Shown here one piece after another: positions 8,366-16,772 of a DNA stretch of 30,026 nucleotides. This DNA is from JAJTZA01 sp041744075 (GTDB lineage Bacteria; Verrucomicrobiota; Verrucomicrobiia; Chthoniobacterales; Terrimicrobiaceae): positions 1-30,026 of the forward strand of contig JBGTLQ010000374.1 in the NCBI GenBank assembly GCA_041744075.1. The letters are read 5' to 3'. Both the position numbers and the translations under genes were made by a program. The notes below the pieces were generated by a model. It searched no databases, was not told the DNA's origin, and saw only the letters and a program-made list of their open reading frames with translations. Position 1 is the stretch's first letter; the number at the start of each line of letters is the position of its first letter.

Positions 8366-8411
8366 ACTTCGTGCAATGTTTGTGTTGATAAAAAAGCAAG
8401 AAAAAAGGACT
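7885..8411. mobile_element. RAYT-type element remnant bounded by inverted repeats
   Basis: The left end (7885-7904) is AGTCC, T5, CTTGC, T5. Its reverse complement recurs at 8391-8411 with one extra A. These inverted repeats enclose a degenerate REP-associated tyrosine transposase. The element is 527 bp, far shorter than an intact transposase gene of about 1 kb. It occupies the intergenic region between znuA and the divergent LpxB-like gene, leaving about 77 bp and 62 bp on either side for their promoters. RAYT genes are commonly flanked by inverted REP sequences, which fits. No target duplication was identified. Confidence 0.6.
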
Positions 8412-8473
8412 GGACCCAAAACGGAAAGGCTTTGCCGCCTGATCGTCCTGCCTGTAAAAACCTAGAATCACTC

Positions 8474-9712
8474 ATGAAGTCTCAGATTCACCGACATAAA
8501 ATCCTGCTCATTGCCGGGGACCTATCGGGGAATGCAAACACGACCCGGCTTGCGGAGTGCCTGGCGGCACGAAATCCGGGAATTATTATTCACGCTCTGG
8601 GCGGGAAGGAACTGGGCGAGATCGCCAAAAAATCTGGAGGTCAATGGATTGGGAACACGACCAACTGCAGTGCGATTGGCATTTGCTCGGTGTTACTGAT
8701 TTACGCGCGTGCAAAAATGATGTCTCTGCGGATGCAAAGGTTTGTTCGTGCCGAGCCGGTGGATGCCGTTGTGCTTTGTGACTGGGGCGGATTTAATTGC
8801 CGTCAGCTCAAGTTCTTTAACCAGCAAAACATTCCCATCCTCTATTATTTTCCCCCGAGATCCTGGCAGAAATCCGGGAACGCCGGGCTGACTTTTGCTC
8901 ATCAGGTCACGCGGGTGGCGACTCCCTTTTCGTGGTCTGCGGAACGCCTGAATGCTGCCGGTTGCCAGGCAGACTGGGTTGGTCACCCCTTGTTGGAAAC
9001 GGCCATCGCACCCAGTCGTCGGGAACTCCTCAGGAAAGAATTTGGTGCGAAGGCCGGGGATACCCTGATTGCCCTCCTGCCAGGCTCTCGAAAATCGGAG
9101 GTGCGGGTTCTGGGTCCCCGCATGGTGAAAGCTGCAGAAATCCTCGCCAAGGACTCCCCCATGAAATTTGTCGTCCCCGTGCCTGAGCCTTTGTGCGAGA
9201 TGGCAGGCGGCTATTTTCCGTCAACGTTTCAGATTCTCTCCGGCCGGTCCACAGACGCGCTGCTTGCGGCTGACGCGGCTATTGTAAAAATGGGCTCTGC
9301 GACTCTGGAAGCTGCGGTGCTTGGTGCTCCACAAATATCCGTCTATGATCTTGGCTGGGCGGCGCGCTTTGAATGGGCCCTGTTGTGGGCCTGGAAAAAA
9401 ATTCCCTTCATCGCAATGCCCAACATCATCCTGCAACGTGAGCTTGTGCCCGAGTTATTGGGACTCAAGTGCCGACCAGAAGTGATGGCTGATTCGTTGC
9501 GGGACCTGCTGGCAAATTCAGATGCCAGGAAGGCCATGGAAGATGGATACCAAGAAATCCGTCGGCAACTTGGCTGCGAATTGCCCCATGGCGCCACCTT
9601 GGGTACTGCAAGAATTTTAGAAGAGATGCTTGGAATGGGATTGTCCAATAAGAACTCACCCAAAGACCATGGATCCATGGCGTCATCCCCAACTGCTCGG
9701 CCCAATTCGTAG
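8474..9712 (+). CDS. LpxB-like (GT19 family) glycosyltransferase
   Basis: A 412-residue relative of lipid-A-disaccharide synthase, which joins UDP-diacylglucosamine to lipid X. Family landmarks are VGHPLLE, LLPGSRKSEVRVLGPRM, and KMGSATLEAAVLGAPQISVY followed later by PNIILQRELVPELLG. Two usual LpxB motifs differ: the N-terminal GE-SGD is GDLSGN (residues 15-20), and the PSVWAWR region is PPRSWQKSG. It may therefore be a paralogue acting on another substrate rather than the housekeeping LpxB. I chose the ATG at 8474 because the family begins here; the open frame back to 8264 overlaps the transposon remnant. It heads a tight plus-strand cluster with two glycosyltransferase genes. Confidence 0.8.
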   Translation: MKSQIHRHKILLIAGDLSGNANTTRLAECLAARNPGIIIHALGGKELGEIAKKSGGQWIGNTTNCSAIGICSVLLIYARAKMMSLRMQRFVRAEPVDAVVLCDWGGFNCRQLKFFNQQNIPILYYFPPRSWQKSGNAGLTFAHQVTRVATPFSWSAERLNAAGCQADWVGHPLLETAIAPSRRELLRKEFGAKAGDTLIALLPGSRKSEVRVLGPRMVKAAEILAKDSPMKFVVPVPEPLCEMAGGYFPSTFQILSGRSTDALLAADAAIVKMGSATLEAAVLGAPQISVYDLGWAARFEWALLWAWKKIPFIAMPNIILQRELVPELLGLKCRPEVMADSLRDLLANSDARKAMEDGYQEIRRQLGCELPHGATLGTARILEEMLGMGLSNKNSPKDHGSMASSPTARPNS

Positions 9713-9714
9713 AT

Positions 9715-10848
9715 ATGAAAGTTGGACTGGTTTTGGAACGCTTCGACCCAGAGCGGGGAGGGTTGGAGCATTGGACTTGGCAATTTGCAAAACAACTCGT
9801 GAATCTCGGCCACGAGGTGCATGTGATCACTAGTGAATTTGTGAATCCCGGTCCCGATGTGCCTCTCATTTGGCACCCCGTGGAGGAGTCGTCATCTCCC
9901 CTGCAGCGTGCCAAATCAATGGAGTCTGTGCTGCGGGGGCTAACCTTGGATATTGTTCATGACATGGGTTGCGGCTGGCATGCGGATATCTACCATGCGC
10001 ATGGTGGTTCTACCTTGGCATTGTGGGAGCACAACTTGATGCGTATCCCTCGTTGGAGACAGTTCCGGCTCTGGCGTGAGAGGCGATATCGCGAGCAGGA
10101 GGCCATTGAAAAACGTCAGCAATCGCAGCTCAAAGCTGTGTTTGTAGCTGTCTCTCAGATGGTTCAAAACCACTTTGAAACGCTGCACCACATCCCCCGT
10201 GAACAAATTCGCATGATCTACAACGGCGTGGATATCGAGAGGTTTTCGCCTCTCACATGCCAGCCTCTAAGAGATCAAACGCGATTTTCCTTGGGCACAT
10301 CAAAAAATGAGGTTCTCTTTGTGATGGTTGCTCACAACCTTCGCCTCAAAAATGCGGAGACCGCCATTCGCGCACTCAAGGTTGTGGTGTCATGTGGTGC
10401 GCCTGTTCGGTTATTGATCGTGGGAGGAAAAAAGCCAAAGCCGTTTCTCGAAATGACAAAAAAACTCGGGCTCATGAATTTGATTTCATTTCTCGATGCC
10501 AGCTCCGACGTTCGGCCGTTCTACGCGGCAGCTGATGTGCTATTACATCCAACATGGTATGATCCCTGCAGCCTCGTGGCACTGGAAGCCTTGGCCTGCA
10601 GCTTGCCAGTGATCACCTCCGGCTACAATGGTGTCTCAGAACTAATGACCCATGGTCAGGAAGGATATGTGCTCGATCAACCCTCCGACATTTCATCGCT
10701 GGCCGACTGTATGAAGCGGTTGATTGAGCCCCAGTTGAGATCACAGATGGGGAGCTCCGCAAGAAAGCTTGCAGAAAAACACACGATTCATCGACAAACC
10801 TCGGAGTTTCTGGAGCTTTATGCCGAATTGGCGAATCGAAAAAAATGA
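9715..10848 (+). CDS. GT4 family glycosyltransferase, WaaG-like
   Basis: A 377-residue GT-B enzyme. The N-terminal half (MKVGLVLERFDPERGGLEHW) has the glycine-rich acceptor loop. The C-terminal half carries the nucleotide-sugar region: IYNGVDIERFSP at the domain hinge, FYAAADVLLHPTWYDPCSLV, and EALACSLPVITSGYNGVSEL with the E-x7-E pattern of GT4. Spacing and motifs resemble WaaG, which adds the first glucose to the LPS inner core. The neighbouring LpxB-like gene, which ends two bases upstream, supports an LPS role. It overlaps the next gene by 4 nt (ATGA). The donor and acceptor cannot be read from the sequence. Confidence 0.88.
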   Translation: MKVGLVLERFDPERGGLEHWTWQFAKQLVNLGHEVHVITSEFVNPGPDVPLIWHPVEESSSPLQRAKSMESVLRGLTLDIVHDMGCGWHADIYHAHGGSTLALWEHNLMRIPRWRQFRLWRERRYREQEAIEKRQQSQLKAVFVAVSQMVQNHFETLHHIPREQIRMIYNGVDIERFSPLTCQPLRDQTRFSLGTSKNEVLFVMVAHNLRLKNAETAIRALKVVVSCGAPVRLLIVGGKKPKPFLEMTKKLGLMNLISFLDASSDVRPFYAAADVLLHPTWYDPCSLVALEALACSLPVITSGYNGVSELMTHGQEGYVLDQPSDISSLADCMKRLIEPQLRSQMGSSARKLAEKHTIHRQTSEFLELYAELANRKK

Positions 10849-12917
10849 ACAATCCCAAGGTCAGCGTTTGCATTGACGTCTGCAATTATGCGTCGTTTCT
10901 TCCAACGGCGATTGAGTCTGTTCTGAATCAGGACTTCACCGAGTTTGAGGTCATTGTGGTTGATGATGCCTCCACCGATGCCTCCTTCACTATTGCCCAA
11001 AGTTATGCCGCAAAGGATGCCAGGGTTTCCGTTACACAAAACCCAAAGAATTTGGGCATGATTAAGAACCGCAATGCCTGCCTTGAGCTTGCAAGAGGGG
11101 AGTATGTGAAGATTTTGCACGCTGATGATTTTCTGAATCGCACAAACGCACTCACCCTCATGGCGTCAATGCTTGATGCCCACCTGGGAATGAGTCTTGT
11201 GGCCAGCGCCATGCAGATGGTGGAGGAAAGGTCTCAGCAAAGTCAGCGGTTTTCTTTTTTCCGCGACGAAAAACCCCGAATAGGCACGTCTGTGATCACC
11301 CGATGTCTCAAAGAAAACCGAAACCTCATAGGGCCCCCCAGCGCTACCATGTTTCGCCGCCAACGAAGTCAACGCGGATTTGATGAGGGTCTTTTCAACT
11401 CAGCGGATTGGGAAATGTGGTTGCATCTTCTTGAGCAGGGGTGCTTCGGATACATCGACACGCCCCTCGTTGCTTATCGGAAACACGAAGCCCAGCAGAC
11501 ACAAAAAGACAAACACACACTCACCGAGAGCGAAGACCGGCTTGCGATTCTTGCCCGCTATCTCGACAAGCCCTACGTGCGGCTTTCGCGGCTCTGCAAA
11601 CGACACCTGCGGCATCAGGCCATGGCAAACTATGCCAAGTGCAGCCGACGCTTGGGCCGGTCTGTGGGCGAATCCCTGATCAATCAACACGGTAAGCTTG
11701 GCTATTATAGTTTCGCGCCAGTGTCGCTTGTTTACGGCCAGTGCCTTCGAAAGGCACGCTTTCTCAAAAGGACTCTGATGCTGCTCTATCAGAATCCAGA
11801 AATAGCTAAAAACTGTTATCCGCCCGGTCTAAACGTGGCAGGTTTTTTTCAAGGGGAATATGGTGTTGGTGACTCATCGCGCGCCATCTGTGAATTGATT
11901 CAGCATAGTGCCATCCCGTCCGCTTTTATCAACATCTCAAGCAAGAATCATCGGAATCTGGATCGCAGCATCAATCACTTTTCGGAAGATAACCCTTACT
12001 CCGTGAACCTCATGACATTTTCGTTTGACTATGCGAGGCGCTTTTCTCGGGATCAAGGACCCAAGTATTTTAAGGGTCGTTATAATATTGGGCTCTGGTT
12101 CTGGGAATTGGAAAAATTTCCGGCCCGCTGGCACGAATGTTTCGACTATTATGATGAGATCTGGACCTGCACCAGCTTCTGTCAAAAGTCGATTGAGGCC
12201 GTTTCTCCCATTCCCGTTGTGCCAATCGGGTATCCCCTGCCAGACATTCCACAGCCCGTGCCGGATCGTGAGGGGTTTGGTGTCAGGGACGAGTCTTTTA
12301 TTTTTCTTTTTAATTTTGACTTCCACAGCGTGGTCGAGCGCAAAAATCCTGAAGGGTTAATCGCAGCCTTTCGATCCGCCTTTGATCCCGCCAAGGATAA
12401 CGCCGTATTGATCATCAAGTCGATCAACTCGCAGCATCACCCGGAGAGGCTCGCCGCGCTGACAAAACTTGCCAAGGGATTTAACGTTCTTTGGATCAAT
12501 GAACACGTTGACGGAGCCAAGATGATGCAACTTTTTTCCACGGCAGATTGCTACGTCTCGCTTCACCGCTCCGAAGGACTTGGGCTCGGGATGGCGAGAG
12601 CCATGAGCTTTGGAAAACCCGTCATCGCGACCGGTTATTCTGGCAACCTCGATTTCACAACCCCCGAAAATAGCCTCCTTGTTCGATACCAACTTGAAGA
12701 AATTCCACAGAACTACGGCGTGTATGAGAAAGGGAATCTGTGGGCAGAACCGGACACTGAGCACGCCGCAGAGCAGATGCGATGGGTGTATGACAATCGC
12801 GAAGAGGCAAGGAACGTTGGTCTGCGGGGCCAGACCGAGCTGAGCATCATCATGAACCCCGCAAACGTTTTAACGAAGGTCGAGCAGCGGCTCAAAGTGA
12901 TTGATCGCCGTTTTTGA
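10845..12917 (+). CDS. bifunctional GT2-GT4 glycosyltransferase fusion
   Basis: A 690-residue protein with two glycosyltransferase modules. Residues 1 to about 240 form a GT2 (GT-A) domain: VSVCIDVCNYASFLPTAIES, VVDDASTDAS, and HADDF as the metal-binding DxD equivalent. After an arginine-rich helical linker, a GT-B/GT4-type domain starts near residue 325 (PGLNVAGFFQGEYGVGDSSRA, with its glycine-rich loop). It ends with an ADCYVSLHRSEGLGLGMARA stretch and FGKPVIATGYSGNLDF. It probably adds two successive sugars to a surface glycan. It is the third gene of the plus-strand cluster, overlapping its predecessor by 4 nt. No membrane segments are seen, so it is likely cytoplasmic or peripheral. Confidence 0.88.
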   Translation: MNNPKVSVCIDVCNYASFLPTAIESVLNQDFTEFEVIVVDDASTDASFTIAQSYAAKDARVSVTQNPKNLGMIKNRNACLELARGEYVKILHADDFLNRTNALTLMASMLDAHLGMSLVASAMQMVEERSQQSQRFSFFRDEKPRIGTSVITRCLKENRNLIGPPSATMFRRQRSQRGFDEGLFNSADWEMWLHLLEQGCFGYIDTPLVAYRKHEAQQTQKDKHTLTESEDRLAILARYLDKPYVRLSRLCKRHLRHQAMANYAKCSRRLGRSVGESLINQHGKLGYYSFAPVSLVYGQCLRKARFLKRTLMLLYQNPEIAKNCYPPGLNVAGFFQGEYGVGDSSRAICELIQHSAIPSAFINISSKNHRNLDRSINHFSEDNPYSVNLMTFSFDYARRFSRDQGPKYFKGRYNIGLWFWELEKFPARWHECFDYYDEIWTCTSFCQKSIEAVSPIPVVPIGYPLPDIPQPVPDREGFGVRDESFIFLFNFDFHSVVERKNPEGLIAAFRSAFDPAKDNAVLIIKSINSQHHPERLAALTKLAKGFNVLWINEHVDGAKMMQLFSTADCYVSLHRSEGLGLGMARAMSFGKPVIATGYSGNLDFTTPENSLLVRYQLEEIPQNYGVYEKGNLWAEPDTEHAAEQMRWVYDNREEARNVGLRGQTELSIIMNPANVLTKVEQRLKVIDRRF

Positions 12918-12955
12918 TCCAGTTCTCGCGCAGAGACACTGAGGGGAGGTAGCCA

Positions 12956-14200
12956 TCAGGCCAGATGAGGTGGAGCGGGTTTGGATGGGGCGACTTCGTC
13001 CAAGATATCCAGGATCTCCGCGCCAAAGTCATTCCAAGTTTTCATTTTTCTCGCCAAAGCCTCCCTGACGAGCCTTGCCCGCAGGTTACCATCACAAGCC
13101 AGTTGCATCATGCCAGCCGCGAGTGTTTCAGTATTCTGAACATCAACAGTGAGACATCCCCCCCCTCGGGCATTCTCTGCCATCACTCCCTGATCTGAAC
13201 AAAGGCAAGGTTTGCCAAACCACAAGCTTTCTACTACTGGCAGACCAAACCCCTCAATCCAGGATCCAAAGACGGTGAAGTCGCAAGTTCGATAAAGTTC
13301 ACGCAATTTTTCAGTGCTGACATTTTCATGCCAAATGACCGAGGGGTCCTTCTTGGTGAGTGCCCGCACAGCGCCGGCAATTTCCGGTGCCCCGTCATAG
13401 GAAGCCCCCACCAAATGAAGTTCCAGCAAACGGTCCTTGTATTTCGTGCTCGCTGCCTGAAAGGCGTTCAAGATTCGGACATGATTTTTCCGTGGCTCCA
13501 AGGTCGACACACAGAGGATTCGTACAAGGCCGCTCGAATTTTCCACCGCTTGTGTCTCTCGTGGGCTTCCAGCGATCTCGGCAGCCAGGCGACAGACGCA
13601 AACTGGGGGAGCGCTATGACCCTGAGAGTGAAGAAATTCTTGAAACTGGTGCGCCGAATATTCGGAGACCGCAATGACCACATCCAGTTCTGAAAAGGCC
13701 AACATGTAATCTGCGTGTTGTTCACGGGTCCAATGCAGAACCATTTCCGGATGAAACCAGGCAATGGCGTCGTGAAAAATGCCGGCAATTCGCATGTTCT
13801 GTTGCCTTGCATAGTTAATCAAAAGCCTCGCATGCCCTCCTTCCATGAGTTCGGGAAGAATGAGCCAACCATTTTGAAAGTATTTTGCGTGCTCCGGGTG
13901 GCGATGAATCGGGGTCTTGTGGTTCATACCTCGGGACTGAAACCACGTTGGCCAGAGCCCCGGTTGTTGAATGGCAGAAAGTCCCCATCCGGGAATCGCA
14001 CCAACTGGCCGGTCCAAATTGCGCTCCCAAGCTGACCTCAGGGGAGTCAAGCTGCCTCGCCCGAAGGACCACCGAAGTGGAAAAGCCTCGCACCCTTGGG
14101 CTGCCAACCCCGTAAGCATCCGACGAACGACCATCTGAATCCCCGTGCGGGCATTGGTTTGGGCCGTGTGACTGGTATCAACGTAAACTCGTTCTGGCAT
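12956..14200 (-). CDS. GT4 family glycosyltransferase
   Basis: A 414-residue GT-B enzyme. The N-terminus (MPERVYVDTSHTAQTNARTG) has the start typical of mannosyltransferase-like GT4 proteins. The donor half is clear: LCVSTLEPRKNHVRILNAFQ, YRTCDFTVFGSWIEGFGLPV and VESLWFGKPCLCSDQGVMAE with the conserved ExFGLPxxE pattern. It is encoded opposite to and convergent with the fusion gene, 38 bp from its stop, and is monocistronic as far as seen. Its 5' side faces a dispersed repeat. The coding strand has a G8 run (13158-13165). It is probably involved in surface polysaccharide synthesis; the specific sugar is unknown. Confidence 0.88.
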   Translation of the reverse strand: MPERVYVDTSHTAQTNARTGIQMVVRRMLTGLAAQGCEAFPLRWSFGRGSLTPLRSAWERNLDRPVGAIPGWGLSAIQQPGLWPTWFQSRGMNHKTPIHRHPEHAKYFQNGWLILPELMEGGHARLLINYARQQNMRIAGIFHDAIAWFHPEMVLHWTREQHADYMLAFSELDVVIAVSEYSAHQFQEFLHSQGHSAPPVCVCRLAAEIAGSPRETQAVENSSGLVRILCVSTLEPRKNHVRILNAFQAASTKYKDRLLELHLVGASYDGAPEIAGAVRALTKKDPSVIWHENVSTEKLRELYRTCDFTVFGSWIEGFGLPVVESLWFGKPCLCSDQGVMAENARGGGCLTVDVQNTETLAAGMMQLACDGNLRARLVREALARKMKTWNDFGAEILDILDEVAPSKPAPPHLA

Positions 14201-14287
14201 GCGACAGCTTTGAGATAAGCCACAAATGGGCGGAATTTCTAGGAATTAGTGTTCTATTGCCGACCCCATCGGCTGTTCTGAGGGAAG

Positions 14288-14400
14288 GAAAAAGTGGGCA
14301 GTCAAGGGACTGACACGCCCTACCCAAGGAAAGACGACGTGGCCCAATCGCGGAGCGCTGCTTTGATGGCAGGGCAGTCCCTTGCCCGCCCATGTTTGGC
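14288..14400. repeat. dispersed palindromic repeat, copy 1
   Basis: An intergenic element with imperfect inverted arms: GGGCAGTCAAGGGACTG (14296-14312) and the complement of CAGTCCCTTGCCCGCCC (14375-14391). The block from about 14288 to 14333 closely matches the reverse complement of 28921-28966 (AAAAAGTGGGC-GTCAAGGGACTG, then CGCCCTACC and an AGG-AAA end), so this is a repeat family rather than a local hairpin. It fills most of the roughly 400-bp gap between two divergent glycosyltransferase genes. Outside it, in 14201-14287 and 14401-14605, I see no gene or clear signal. Confidence 0.65.
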
Positions 14401-14605
14401 ATAGGAAGTTAAACGGCAGGTCAAGAGATCCTGTGACCAAGATGCTGAATCAGTTGGTCATCTTTTCCCGCCTGCTTTGTGCCCACTCCCCCCGAAACAC
14501 CTTGCCCTGATTGCGGGTCTTCTCTATGGGAGATTTGATGCATGGCGGCGCAATACAGTGTCCTCAGAATGCGATCAAGATATCAGGATATTTTTTGAAA
14601 TTTAC

Positions 14606-15637
14606 ATGAAGGATTTGAAGAGTTTGAAAATTAGTGCGTTAGAGGCGGAAGTTGCGCTGTCTCATGGGCGCTCGAAGGAACCACTCGTGTCCGTTGTGGT
14701 TTTGGCTCGGAGTGGTTTGCAGAAAACGCAGGCCTGTTTGGCGAGCGTTTTTGCTACAACTCAGAGTTCTGTGTCATGTGAGGTGATTGTGGGGGGTGAT
14801 GCCTCCTTAGATGGCACCAGCGAATACCTTCACTCCTTGGGCTCGCGGGTTCGAATCCTTCCAAATGTGCCGGGGAAATCTTTGTCAGAGCAATATAACC
14901 AGGCCGCGAAGGTCGCGCTGGGGGAGTTCCTATGTTTTCTGGGTGATGATGCCACGGTCAAGGAGGGGTGGTTGGAAAAGTTGCTCTTGATTGCCAAAAA
15001 TGACCCTAAAATCGGCGTGGTTGGCAATCGGCACATCGATCCGGAAACCAACCGCATCAATCACGCGGGCATGGTTTTCAGTTCCCAAGGGAAACCCCTT
15101 CCTCTCTATCACAAGCAGCCTGCTGATTTTTGGCCAGCTTTGATTAATCAAGAGTTTCAGATTCTGAAGGCTACCTGCTGGCTTGTGAACAGGTCGCTTT
15201 TTCTTGAGGTGGGGGGATTCGATGTGGAGTTGGACAATGGCTATGACGACGTGGATTTCTGTCTTCGAGTTCGTCAGCGTGGATACAAATGTTTCTACTC
15301 TGCGGAAAGCGTGATTTATCATGCCGGGAACCCGGCTCCAACTACCCATGAGAAGGAGGCAAGGAATTGGGAGCTATTTCGCTGCAAATGGGGGCGATCC
15401 ATCACGCCGGACATCGATTCCTTTTATCTGACTCCCGATCGAAAATCTGAGGTTGAAGTTCTCATGCCAGTGCCAGTGCCAGTGCCACCCGCCATAAGGA
15501 ATTTGTCCCATATCGAGGAAAGATACCGATATGTGGAAGCCTTGCATGCAACGCACCCATTGATTGCATCAATGTTACGAACGATCATCCGATTTGCTAC
15601 CAGCACAGCCAAGGTGCTTAGTGGCAAGAAACGATAA
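14606..15637 (+). CDS. GT2 family glycosyltransferase
   Basis: A 343-residue GT-A enzyme. The core begins at about residue 25 (PLVSVVVLARSGLQKTQACL). GGDASLDGTSEYL binds the nucleotide, LGDDATVKEGWLEKL supplies the DxD-like metal site, and VGGFDVELDNGYDDVDFCLR followed by VRQRGYKCFYS is the acceptor-side signature of rhamnosyltransferase-like GT2 proteins. The open frame reaches back to 14477, but those 43 residues are not GT2-like, so I chose the ATG at 14606. No good ribosome binding site is visible there. Near the C-terminus a CCAGTG hexamer repeat (15467-15487) gives a Val-Pro repeat. It converges on the LptF/G gene with 6 bp between stops. Confidence 0.85.
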   Translation: MKDLKSLKISALEAEVALSHGRSKEPLVSVVVLARSGLQKTQACLASVFATTQSSVSCEVIVGGDASLDGTSEYLHSLGSRVRILPNVPGKSLSEQYNQAAKVALGEFLCFLGDDATVKEGWLEKLLLIAKNDPKIGVVGNRHIDPETNRINHAGMVFSSQGKPLPLYHKQPADFWPALINQEFQILKATCWLVNRSLFLEVGGFDVELDNGYDDVDFCLRVRQRGYKCFYSAESVIYHAGNPAPTTHEKEARNWELFRCKWGRSITPDIDSFYLTPDRKSEVEVLMPVPVPVPPAIRNLSHIEERYRYVEALHATHPLIASMLRTIIRFATSTAKVLSGKKR

Positions 15638-15643
15638 TTGACT

Positions 15644-16750
15644 TCACGGCCTGTAAAGGCGCTTGAAAAGATAGCCCCCCAGCCCAAGAAAAATCAGGTT
15701 TGGGAGCCACATGAGCAGAATGGGTTGTGCGATGGGGGTATTTGCAAACCCCCGGCCAAGAGTGATGAACAGGAGGTAACCAAACGCAAGGGCCAGGCTG
15801 AAGGCAATGCCTGCGGAGGTTTCTTTGCGGTGAGCGGTGATGCCCAGCGGAATCCCAATAAACGCGAATGCCAGACAAGCAAAAGAGAGGGAGAACCTTC
15901 GGTGCAACTCCACACGAGCCGGGAGCGGGTTTCCGTCACCCCCCGAGTTTATAAAGTCGCGAATTTCAGCAAATGTTTTTCCTGACAGTGACCGTTTCCT
16001 ATCACCCATGAGTAACACTTTTCGTACAGAGAGTGGATAGGTGACCTCACCGATCAGGATACCATTGCGAATTTTGGACAGATTAAAGGGGGACACCTTG
16101 TCTCTCTCTTCAATTCTGACATTGCGCAAGAGGATCTGAAAATCAAAGGTCTTAGGGTCGCGGGAAACTTTGGCATCTTTGGCAGAGATCATTCTTGAGG
16201 GAGCCCCTTCACGATTCATCTCAAAAATCACCACATTCTTGATGGTGTTTCCCTCTTTTGCGCCAATGGAGATTTGCCGATCAGCGAATGATGAAATCAC
16301 CTCATGCTCGCGAAAGAGAACCATCGGGTCTTTTGTGGCCAGATTGGAAATTTCGTCCAACATGCGCTGCCTTGCCTTGGGGTTGATGTCCACATTGAGC
16401 CACATGCAAAAACCTGACAAAATCACAGCAAGCAGGAGCGCTGGCAGGCAAATCCGAAAAAGGCTGAGCCCGGCGGTCTGTAGCGCCAGCAACTCATTGT
16501 TGGCGGACATTCGGCCAAATATTAACAACACTGCCGTCAGGAAGGCCCATGGGATGGTGAAACTCAAAGTGAAGGGCAGGGCAAGCCCCATGAAAAGGAA
16601 CACCGACCTTAGTGACAGGTTCTGATTGACCATTAGATCCAGCAATTCTCGAATGACATTGCCAATGACCAGAGCAATGCTGATCACCAGCACCCCTGAG
16701 ATTGTGGTCAGGAGGTTTCCTGCAAAAATATGACGATCAACGATTCTCAT
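15644..16750 (-). CDS. LptF/LptG family LPS export permease
   Basis: A 368-residue member of the YjgP/YjgQ family. There are three N-terminal membrane helices (after MRIVDRHIF), a periplasmic beta-rich domain from about 125 to 265, and three C-terminal helices (LSFACLAFAFIGIPLGITAH and on). The conserved loop FGRMSANNELLALQTAGLS after the second and third helices is diagnostic. With LptB ATPase and a partner permease it extracts LPS from the inner membrane; no partner gene is in the window. It follows lpxA by 22 bp and is the last gene of a lipid A operon. The sequence does not clearly decide between LptF and LptG; I lean to LptF. Confidence 0.92.
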   Translation of the reverse strand: MRIVDRHIFAGNLLTTISGVLVISIALVIGNVIRELLDLMVNQNLSLRSVFLFMGLALPFTLSFTIPWAFLTAVLLIFGRMSANNELLALQTAGLSLFRICLPALLLAVILSGFCMWLNVDINPKARQRMLDEISNLATKDPMVLFREHEVISSFADRQISIGAKEGNTIKNVVIFEMNREGAPSRMISAKDAKVSRDPKTFDFQILLRNVRIEERDKVSPFNLSKIRNGILIGEVTYPLSVRKVLLMGDRKRSLSGKTFAEIRDFINSGGDGNPLPARVELHRRFSLSFACLAFAFIGIPLGITAHRKETSAGIAFSLALAFGYLLFITLGRGFANTPIAQPILLMWLPNLIFLGLGGYLFKRLYRP

Positions 16751-16772
16751 CGATCCACACTACTGGCAATCG

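Noticed and set aside
8264..8473. N-terminal extension of the LpxB-like protein
   Set aside because: It overlaps the transposon remnant and its inverted repeat; the family N-terminus starts right after the ATG at 8474.
14477..14605. 43-residue extension of the GT2 protein
   Set aside because: The residues are not GT2-like and the canonical start of such proteins fits the ATG at 14606.
15467..15487. CCAGTG hexamer repeat encoding Val-Pro pairs near the end of the GT2 gene
   Set aside because: In-frame and only about 3.5 copies; length changes would not shift the frame and it lies outside the catalytic domain.
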